Source: Paraferrimonas haliotis (GTDB taxonomy: Bacteria > Pseudomonadota > Gammaproteobacteria > Enterobacterales > Shewanellaceae). Taken from it: a stretch of DNA of 64,000 nucleotides. The stretch lies in the NCBI RefSeq assembly GCF_002282895.1, contig NZ_NRRB01000002.1:372001-436000 (forward strand), given 5' to 3'. Below the pieces are notes generated by a model, which saw nothing but the letters and a program-made list of their open reading frames with translations, was not told the origin of the DNA and ran no database searches. A program made the position numbers and the translations under genes. Shown one piece after another: positions 57,882 through 64,000 of the stretch (the stretch's first letter is position 1; each line of letters starts with the position of its first letter).

Positions 57882-58550
57882 TTAAGGTAGGTATTGCAGA
57901 ATATCGCTAAATTGATTGGCCACAATGGTTGGCTTTGATAAGGAAATATCTTCCCCGTAGTTATAGCCATAGGTCAAGCCGATACTGTCACACTTTGCAG
58001 CATGAGCCGCTAAAACATCGTTTTTAGAGTCACCAACCATTAAAAAGTCATCTTGGACTGCATTAAAGTGCGTCATAACGTGGTTCAATTGCAACGGTGA
58101 CGGCTTGTTCTCAGCAAGGCTATCGCCCCCTATAATTGCATCGAAATAGTGTTCAATGGCGAAGTGCTGCAGAATGCCCGGTACAAAAGCTTCTGGCTTA
58201 TTGGTAATCACAACCAAGGTAATGGCTTTCGCTTTAAGGGCCGCTAATGTGCGCTCGACACCTGGATACAAGGCGCCGTGGCTGCATAAGTCCCGTTGAT
58301 AAAAATCGTTGAATAAGGCTATCGCTTGCTGGAGTTGAGCAGCGGATGGTGGCCGCTGCTGCACCTGGCTTAATACGCGGGTAAGCATGGTAGGCACACC
58401 GTTACCAACGAAACCTCGAACTTGGCTTTCAGATACTTGAGCAAGCCCTAATGCCTGCATGCTTTTATTAGCCGCAGCCGCTATATCGGGAACGCTATCG
58501 ACTAAGGTTCCGTCCAAATCAAATGCGATCAGCTTTTTAGAATCTAACAC
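57882..58550 (-). CDS. gph: Phosphoglycolate phosphatase
   Basis: The 222-residue HAD phosphatase has motif 1 [13 protein letters not shown], motif 2 in VVITNKPE, and motif 3/4 in [10 protein letters not shown] and [12 protein letters not shown]. Gph removes phosphoglycolate formed in DNA repair. It overlaps rpe by seven bases. Confidence 0.95.
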   Translation of the reverse strand: MLDSKKLIAFDLDGTLVDSVPDIAAAANKSMQALGLAQVSESQVRGFVGNGVPTMLTRVLSQVQQRPPSAAQLQQAIALFNDFYQRDLCSHGALYPGVERTLAALKAKAITLVVITNKPEAFVPGILQHFAIEHYFDAIIGGDSLAENKPSPLQLNHVMTHFNAVQDDFLMVGDSKNDVLAAHAAKCDSIGLTYGYNYGEDISLSKPTIVANQFSDILQYLP

Positions 58551-59215
58551 GTTTTTGCCAACTCCTTGCGCATTTCATCGATCACAACCTTATAATCAGG
58601 TTGATTGAATATGGCAGATCCCGCTACGAACATATCAGCACCCGCCGCAGCGATTTCACCAATATTGTCGGTTTTTACACCGCCATCGATTTGCAAGCGA
58701 ATGTCATAGGGGCTGTCATCAATTCGTTGTTTCACCAACCTTAGTTTATCTAGAGTAGAGGGTATGAATGACTGTCCACCAAAGCCAGGGTTAACCGACA
58801 TCAACAAGATCACGTCCAACTTATCCATCACGTGATCCAGATAGGATAATGGTGTCGCAGGATTAAGCACTAAGCCCGCTTTGCAACCGTTATCGCGAAT
58901 CAGCTGTAAGGTGCGATCAATATGCTCTGAAGCCTCGGGATGAAAGGTAATGATTGATGCACCGGCCTTAGCAAAGTCCGGAATAAGCCTATCAACCGGT
59001 TTAACCATTAGGTGTACATCGATAGGTGCGGTGATCCCATAATCACGCAGCGCTTTGCAGACCATAGGCCCAATGGTTAAGTTAGGAACGTAATGATTAT
59101 CCATCACATCGAAATGCACAACGTCCGCGCCCGCCTTAAGCACATTGTCCACCTCTTCACCTAAACGGGCGAAGTCGGCAGAAAGTATTGAAGGGGCGAT
59201 TAAAAACTCAGTCAT
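58544..59215 (-). CDS. rpe: Ribulose-phosphate 3-epimerase
   Basis: The 223-residue TIM-barrel enzyme shows [43 protein letters not shown] and [11 protein letters not shown] with the catalytic aspartates. It interconverts ribulose-5-P and xylulose-5-P in the pentose phosphate pathway. It heads the rpe-gph-trpS unit; dam and damX lie upstream beyond a cluster of rightward small genes. Confidence 0.98.
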   Translation of the reverse strand: MTEFLIAPSILSADFARLGEEVDNVLKAGADVVHFDVMDNHYVPNLTIGPMVCKALRDYGITAPIDVHLMVKPVDRLIPDFAKAGASIITFHPEASEHIDRTLQLIRDNGCKAGLVLNPATPLSYLDHVMDKLDVILLMSVNPGFGGQSFIPSTLDKLRLVKQRIDDSPYDIRLQIDGGVKTDNIGEIAAAGADMFVAGSAIFNQPDYKVVIDEMRKELAKTC

Positions 59216-59452
59216 GGTAGGATTCCGGTAGCATCAAGGTAGGCGCTTATTCTACTGAATTCTTAGCAAGCTGACCACGTTCCAAACAACTGAATCGTGA
59301 ATTGACTTTAATATAACCTGCTTGGCTTGAAAAAAACTAATGTTGCTAATGCTTGCAAAATGACCTTGCTCTGAGATAACTTGAATTTACCCCCTCAGGT
59401 CCATTAAATTCTATTCACTAATTAAAAATGATTATATTTAAGGGACTTAAAA

Positions 59453-60097
59453 ATGATGAAACGTACCATTTCTGCAAGCCTACTCGCGCTAAGCTTGGGT
59501 TACACTGCGCCAACTTTGGCTCAAGAGTCCCCTCATAGCTTCTCTGGCAACGCGGCGCTAGTGAGCAACTATCTGTTCCGTGGTGTTACCTTGTCCGACG
59601 ACAAACCTGCTCTACAGGTGGGCGGCGACTACGAGCACGCATCGGGTTTTTACGCGGGCGTTTGGGGCAGCAGCTATGACAATGGTGGCGATACCGAAGT
59701 TGAAGTGGATTGGTGGGGCGGTTACAGCTTCGCTATCAATGATGATATTAGCTTGGATTTCTCAGCAACTCGTTATTATTACTACGACGTAGGTGGTCAC
59801 ACGACCGAGTATAAAGCGGCCGCGGATCTTTACGGTGCTAATGTAGCGGCGCATTATGATGTGACTCTGAAATCTTGGTATTTTGAAGCCAATTACGACT
59901 TTGCATTAGCCGAGGCTTTGACCCTGACCCCGCACGCCGGCATTGTTCGTCCTGATGAAGACGATGCTGACAGCGCGTATGATTTAGGTGTTACCCTTGA
60001 TTATGGCTTTAACGATTATCTCGGTGTCTTCGCGGGTGTGGTATATCACGAAGAAGAAAAAGAAGCCTATGTAGTGGGCGTGACAGCCAGCTTCTAA
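59453..60097 (+). CDS. TorF-family putative porin
   Basis: The 214-residue protein has a signal peptide (cleavage after TLAQ) and a beta-barrel pattern with many aromatic residues, ending in a phenylalanine (VVGVTASF). The start of the mature part, SFSGNAALVSNYLFRGVTLSDDKPAL, is typical of the Gcw_chp/TorF family, whose members carry SNYLFRG(V/I)S. It has its own upstream region of 237 bases. The transported solute is unknown. Confidence 0.85.
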   Translation: MMKRTISASLLALSLGYTAPTLAQESPHSFSGNAALVSNYLFRGVTLSDDKPALQVGGDYEHASGFYAGVWGSSYDNGGDTEVEVDWWGGYSFAINDDISLDFSATRYYYYDVGGHTTEYKAAADLYGANVAAHYDVTLKSWYFEANYDFALAEALTLTPHAGIVRPDEDDADSAYDLGVTLDYGFNDYLGVFAGVVYHEEEKEAYVVGVTASF

Positions 60098-60187
60098 GCC
60101 TATCAATAGAAGACCGCCAAGCGTATGGCGGTCTCTATTAACATTTGCTATACTTTTCGACTACGTTAATTAACAATGGAGTCGGAT

Positions 60188-60502
60188 GTGAGTACGCCTA
60201 AGAAAATTTTTTCTGGTATTGCGCTTACTGCTGTGATTTTAGTTGCCGCAACTAAGCTTACAGACACGCTACCCGACTACGCACAAGCGGCCTGTGTTTG
60301 TGGGCCTAACGCTCAAATAGACAACAGCTTGCCATTAAGCCACCCTCGCAATCGCTGTGCAGACTTATCTTGGGGCGCTTGGGTTACCGGCAACTCCAGT
60401 TCATCACAAATGCACTTCATCGATTTACTCGAACTCTTGTATGGACACGAAAGTGCTCCAAACTTAGACAGCTCATCGAATAACCTTCCAGAAAAGTCCT
60501 AA
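60188..60502 (+). CDS. Small exported or membrane-anchored protein of unknown function
   Basis: The 104-residue product has an N-terminal hydrophobic segment (IFSGIALTAVILVAATKL) and a C-terminal polar part with three cysteines (ACVCGPN, NRCADL), two spaced CxC. I start at GTG 60188, with GGAG six bases upstream; ATG 60176 lies ahead of that site. I know no function. It is followed after five bases by a DUF2970 gene, with which it may be co-transcribed. Confidence 0.65.
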   Translation: MSTPKKIFSGIALTAVILVAATKLTDTLPDYAQAACVCGPNAQIDNSLPLSHPRNRCADLSWGAWVTGNSSSSQMHFIDLLELLYGHESAPNLDSSSNNLPEKS

Positions 60503-60507
60503 CTAGC

Positions 60508-60687
60508 ATGCGATGGTTTCAAGCCATTGGCAGCGTTCTCGCGGGCTTTTTTGGCGTTCAAAGCGAACACAATCGTAACAAAGATTTCGCGACCGACAGT
60601 CCCATCCCGTTTATTATATCTGGGTTGGTGATGGCTGGTGTTTTGGTGTTGAGCTTGGTCTTAGTGGTAACTTGGGTTATTAACTAG
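60508..60687 (+). CDS. DUF2970 family small membrane protein
   Basis: This 59-codon frame begins MRWFQAIGSVLAGFFGVQSE and ends with a single membrane helix (ISGLVMAGVLVLSLVLVVTW). The VLAxFFGVQSExNRxxDF pattern is that of DUF2970 proteins, short conserved proteins of Gammaproteobacteria without known function. It starts five bases after the preceding small gene and ends just before the convergent dam gene. Confidence 0.8.
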   Translation: MRWFQAIGSVLAGFFGVQSEHNRNKDFATDSPIPFIISGLVMAGVLVLSLVLVVTWVIN

Positions 60688-60693
60688 AAATCA

Positions 60694-61509
60694 CTAGCGA
60701 TACAAGGCGATAATTTCAGGCACTTTAGACCGAGCTGAGCCCTTTTGGCTGATATTGCGTTGCACCTGAATCGAGTCCAAAGAGGCGCCATGATACAACT
60801 CTCGGGTAAGCGCGGTGTCATGGTTGCTTATCACCACACTCACCCCTTTTTCCGCCGCACAATGACGCGCGGTTCGTGCAAGAACCGCCTGATCATCAAG
60901 CGTAAAGCCATTACTGGCGTAACTGGTAAAATTAGCCGTCGTCGATAAAGGCGCATAAGGCGGATCGCAATAAACCACATCCATACTGGTCACTTCAGCA
61001 AACGCTTGCTGGTAAGCAATGCATTTAAACTCAGCAAGATGGGCTTTCGCCGCAAAGGTCTGCAGCTCTTTTTCTGGGAAGTAAGGTCTTTTATAGCTAC
61101 CAAAAGGGACGTTAAAACCGCCTTTTTTGTTGTAGCGACACAGCCCATTGTATCCATGCCGATTTAGATAAAGAAAAAGCAATGAACGCTCAAACGGGTC
61201 TTGGCTCGCATTGAATTGCATACGAAGATCCAAATAACGCTGTTTTTGGTTGTGTTCTGGCGCGAATAACTTACGCGCTTCATCTATGTACTGCTGAGGC
61301 GCACTTTGCAGCAACTGATAAAGGTTGATGAGATCCTGGTTAATGTCACACAGTAAATAGCGCTTATAATTCGAGTTCAAAAATACAGAACCCGCCCCGA
61401 CAAACGGCTCTACTAGGCGTTCACCTTGAGGCAGTCGTTTACCAATCTCATCGATGAGTTTGAATTTTCCACCGGCCCATTTTAAAAAGGCGCGCGTTTT
61501 AATCGACAT
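60694..61509 (-). CDS. dam: DNA adenine methylase Dam
   Basis: The 271-residue GATC methylase shows the SAM loop LVEPFVGAGSVFLNS and catalytic DPPY in DVVYCDPPYAPL, with the N-terminus RAFLKWAGGKFKL. I start it at ATG 61509 (MSIKTRAFLKW), which aligns with E. coli Dam and lies 16 bases beyond the damX stop; upstream ATGs fall within damX. It serves mismatch repair and replication timing. Confidence 0.96.
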   Translation of the reverse strand: MSIKTRAFLKWAGGKFKLIDEIGKRLPQGERLVEPFVGAGSVFLNSNYKRYLLCDINQDLINLYQLLQSAPQQYIDEARKLFAPEHNQKQRYLDLRMQFNASQDPFERSLLFLYLNRHGYNGLCRYNKKGGFNVPFGSYKRPYFPEKELQTFAAKAHLAEFKCIAYQQAFAEVTSMDVVYCDPPYAPLSTTANFTSYASNGFTLDDQAVLARTARHCAAEKGVSVVISNHDTALTRELYHGASLDSIQVQRNISQKGSARSKVPEIIALYR

Positions 61510-61525
61510 TAACTCGGGATTCTCT

Positions 61526-62986
61526 TTACTGCTTTGCATCACGGACTTGTTGGGTTTCCGTGTCAGCAATGGACCTATTGCTATAGGCGCTCCAAGGGCG
61601 TACCCAAAAGCCAGAAGGCAAAGCTAACTCGGTCGCTACCGTTATCGCTTGCTCTTTGGTCTCGAATTCTCCGTAGGCCAATATCAAGCTCGCTTCGGCA
61701 GATAATACGTACGCCTGCTCGATATTAGCGAGCTTTGGAACGATGGGCATAATCGAAGACAATTGCTCAACCGAGGCCAACTGAATGGTGAAGCCGTTTA
61801 CCGGTAAAGTTCGGTCATTGCTGTATTGTTCATCTTCAGAGACGACCGCTTCTGGCTCAGGCTCTGATTCAGACACCAAGCTAGGTTGTGGTAATTGTTC
61901 CACTGCCGGCTGAGGCTGAGGCTCTGGCACGGCTGCTGGTTCTGACATGGGTTTGGGCTCTGGATGAGACGGTTGCTCCAACTCTGGCTGTGGCTGTGCC
62001 ACCGACTCCGTTTTCGGTGTTACTTCTGGTTCGGCTTGAGCAGTTGGTTGCACTCCCTGTGATTGAGTTAAATCGCTCGGCGGTTGCTGCTCAACGTCAC
62101 CCTGCAGAACTTGCACCTTTGTTTGAGGCGAAACCTCTACCTGGGAGGAAGGCTCGTCAATTCGCTCGACTTGCTCGATTTTTGGTATTTGTTTCACTTG
62201 GCTGGGTGCATTGCTTGGCGTAGGTTTGAACAACCACCACACCAACATCGCCAATATCGCTATTACAACAATGGCACCGCTCATAATGCCTTTGTTTACC
62301 GGTGCCTTTTGTACGCCAATTTTTTCAGGGGAACGGATGGCGGTTTGCAGCAGCTTAAGCACCTCCTGAGGACGGCCGCTTTGCTGCTCCAATAAACGAC
62401 GAATCTGCTCCCTTGAAAACTCGGGGGTTTGACCGGTACGAGCATACAAGCCAAAAAACAGCCCGTGGCGCTCAGACACGGTGAGCGGCGGCATAGTTAC
62501 AACCAAGCAGGCAGCCGCTTGGCTGTCGCTAAGGCCGCGCATCAGTAATGATTGAGTGCTTTGCTCAATGGCAATAAGTAAGCGAACCGTCATGCCTGAA
62601 TAGTTGAGATCCACGGTATCGATTAATTCGGCGAAACCATTCGCGGGCAAGCTTTCGGCGTTATCAACCATAATTAGAATAGGCAGATGTTCCATTTCAG
62701 CATTTTCAACCAACATCTTGCTAATAGATTGATTAAGCTCAACGGTTTTACCGGGCCATAGTTGTTCCGCCAACTTTTTTCTTAACTCGAGCAAACCTGA
62801 CGAGTCATGACAGTTAAGGAATAATTGGTTGTATCCTTCACATTGATCGGATATCTGCTCCACAATCTTGGTTTTACCGCTGCCGGTGCTGCCACTTAAA
62901 ATAATAGCGTCTTGGGTATAACGAATGCTGTGCACCAATCGTTGACTGATGTCCTGCTGTGTCGCGAGTTGAATAACTTTTTCCAT
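61526..62986 (-). CDS. damX: Cell division protein DamX (AAA-like ATPase plus SPOR domain)
   Basis: The 486-residue protein has a P-loop domain (LSGSTGSGKTKIVEQI, about residues 31-46; ILIMVDNAESL) in the cytoplasm, a membrane helix near 233-250, a Pro/Glu/Gln-rich periplasmic linker (about 255-395) and a C-terminal SPOR domain (GFTIQLASVEQLSS through GFWVRPW) that binds septal glycan. It is longer at the N-terminus than a plain SPOR protein, as usual for DamX. It shares one base with the aroB stop. Confidence 0.93.
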   Translation of the reverse strand: MEKVIQLATQQDISQRLVHSIRYTQDAIILSGSTGSGKTKIVEQISDQCEGYNQLFLNCHDSSGLLELRKKLAEQLWPGKTVELNQSISKMLVENAEMEHLPILIMVDNAESLPANGFAELIDTVDLNYSGMTVRLLIAIEQSTQSLLMRGLSDSQAAACLVVTMPPLTVSERHGLFFGLYARTGQTPEFSREQIRRLLEQQSGRPQEVLKLLQTAIRSPEKIGVQKAPVNKGIMSGAIVVIAILAMLVWWLFKPTPSNAPSQVKQIPKIEQVERIDEPSSQVEVSPQTKVQVLQGDVEQQPPSDLTQSQGVQPTAQAEPEVTPKTESVAQPQPELEQPSHPEPKPMSEPAAVPEPQPQPAVEQLPQPSLVSESEPEPEAVVSEDEQYSNDRTLPVNGFTIQLASVEQLSSIMPIVPKLANIEQAYVLSAEASLILAYGEFETKEQAITVATELALPSGFWVRPWSAYSNRSIADTETQQVRDAKQ

Positions 62987-64000
62987 TAGCTCTGTGTCCC
63001 TGCTGCTTCAATTGCCGCTATCATTACCTCTTGGCTAATGTCAGAGCGAAGTTCTGCCTTTCCGATACCGGCGGGAAGTATAAGCCGTATTGCACCTTGA
63101 ACCGATTTTTTGTCACGCTTCATGTGTGGCAAATAGTGTTCTGGTTGCATTTGTTTAGGCCCTTTTGTAGGCAAGTTGCAAGCAGCGATGAGTGAAACAA
63201 TCCGTTGTAACTGTTGATCACTTAACCGCCCGAGTGCATTGCTAACATAGCTTGCTTGAACCATACCGGCAGCGACAGCCTCTCCGTGAAGCCAGTTACC
63301 ATAGCCCATCTCCGCTTCGATAGCGTGGCCGAATGTGTGGCCTAAGTTCAAAAGCGCCCGAACGCTTTGCTCGGTTTCGTCCAATGAAACCACTTCCGCT
63401 TTAATTTCACAGCAGCGCTTTATCGCATAGGTCATGGCGCTTGGTTCTAGCGCGAGTAAACCCTCAACATTATTTTCTAACCAATCGAAAAATACTTGGT
63501 CCCAAATAATCCCGTACTTAATCACTTCCGCTAAGCCAGCTGACAGCTCTCGTTCGGGTAACGTATTTAAACTGTTAACGTCAATGAATACCGCTTGGGG
63601 CTGATAAAAAGCACCCACCATATTCTTACCAAGCGCATGATTGACGGCGGTTTTACCGCCAACCGACGAATCCACTTGAGACAATAAAGTGGTAGGGATT
63701 TGTACAAAATCAACGCCACGTTGATAGCAAGCGGCTGCAAATCCGGTCATATCACCAATCACACCACCACCGAGCGCAATAATTAAGCTATCTCGGCCAT
63801 AGGTTGCTTTGAGCAAATGACTAAAAATGGTATCTAACTGTTCTAAGGTTTTGTACTGCTCGCCATCGGGAAGGGTTACGCTTTCAACCTCACAAATGGC
63901 TGATAACTGTTTAACCAACGCAGCTAAATAGAGCGGCCCAACGGTTTCATTGGTGACGATCAAGATGCGACGATCAGCAAGATGGCGAGCTAAAAGCTCG
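62986..64000 (-). CDS. aroB: 3-dehydroquinate synthase AroB (partial, N-terminus outside window)
   Basis: The frame continues to the window edge; about 25 N-terminal residues are missing by comparison with E. coli. Visible motifs are [53 protein letters not shown], the zinc-binding [27 protein letters not shown] and LPHMKRDKK. It makes 3-dehydroquinate in the shikimate pathway. The aroB-damX-dam order is the usual one in Gammaproteobacteria. Confidence 0.97.
   Translation of the reverse strand, partial: ELLARHLADRRILIVTNETVGPLYLAALVKQLSAICEVESVTLPDGEQYKTLEQLDTIFSHLLKATYGRDSLIIALGGGVIGDMTGFAAACYQRGVDFVQIPTTLLSQVDSSVGGKTAVNHALGKNMVGAFYQPQAVFIDVNSLNTLPERELSAGLAEVIKYGIIWDQVFFDWLENNVEGLLALEPSAMTYAIKRCCEIKAEVVSLDETEQSVRALLNLGHTFGHAIEAEMGYGNWLHGEAVAAGMVQASYVSNALGRLSDQQLQRIVSLIAACNLPTKGPKQMQPEHYLPHMKRDKKSVQGAIRLILPAGIGKAELRSDISQEVMIAAIEAAGTQS

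Overview
The window reads as a chromosomal segment of a facultatively anaerobic gammaproteobacterium of the Alteromonadales, close to Shewanella or Ferrimonas. The grounds are a SirA/MccA-type octahaem sulfite reductase locus, a hydA-hydB-cytochrome b-hydG-hydX-hydE-hydF [FeFe]-hydrogenase operon in the Shewanella order, an E. coli-like dcw (division and cell wall) cluster, and the aroB-damX-dam-rpe-gph-trpS run. No species is claimed.

Region 1 (1-7.9 kb) is a divergent sulfite-respiration locus. Leftward lie the octahaem reductase (seven CXXCH motifs plus one CX15CH), a rhodanese, an FKBP-type prolyl isomerase with a Met-rich tail, a TPR maturation protein and a truncated 4Fe-4S electron-transfer protein. 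Rightward lie a CcmF/NrfE-type haem lyase, a CcmH/NrfF-like protein lacking its second motif cysteine, and a TlpA/CcmG-type thioredoxin. Together they look like the reductase, its electron feed and a dedicated machine for attaching the unusual haem. Two CRP-like sites lie in the shared control region.

Region 2 (8.1-14.8 kb) is a periplasmic [FeFe]-hydrogenase operon with its maturases HydE, HydF and HydG and the uncharacterised HydX. A hairpin terminator separates the structural genes from the maturases. Region 3 (14.8-20.7 kb) has an orphan ToxR-like regulator, a gene-free stretch with an orphan rightward terminator behind two hairpins (candidate small RNA), a RegB/RegA-type redox two-component system, and a divergent OprC/NosA-like copper receptor. 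A near-consensus RegA/RegR box lies between these last two. Since MccA is a haem-copper enzyme, a copper receptor, a redox sensor and a Met-rich foldase near it suggest a copper-linked anaerobic respiration neighbourhood; that link is inference.

Region 4 (20.6-28.3 kb) has a REP-like inverted repeat, a tRNA operon Arg(CCG)-His(GTG)-Pro(TGG), Rep helicase, and a TetR/RND efflux operon with a perfect palindromic operator. Region 5 (28.3-51 kb) holds ubiK, mutT, secA, an M23 endopeptidase-like protein, dciA, and the leftward dcw cluster from mraZ to lpxC, preceded by a TTGACA promoter and three MraZ repeats. Region 6 (51-60.1 kb) contains an HDOD-like protein, RNase P RNA, rsmI, lpoA-yraN-diaA-dolP, trpS-gph-rpe and a TorF-family outer membrane protein. 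Region 7 (60.2-64 kb) has two small membrane proteins, dam, damX and the 3' part of aroB. The core regions look intact, with no frameshifted genes seen.
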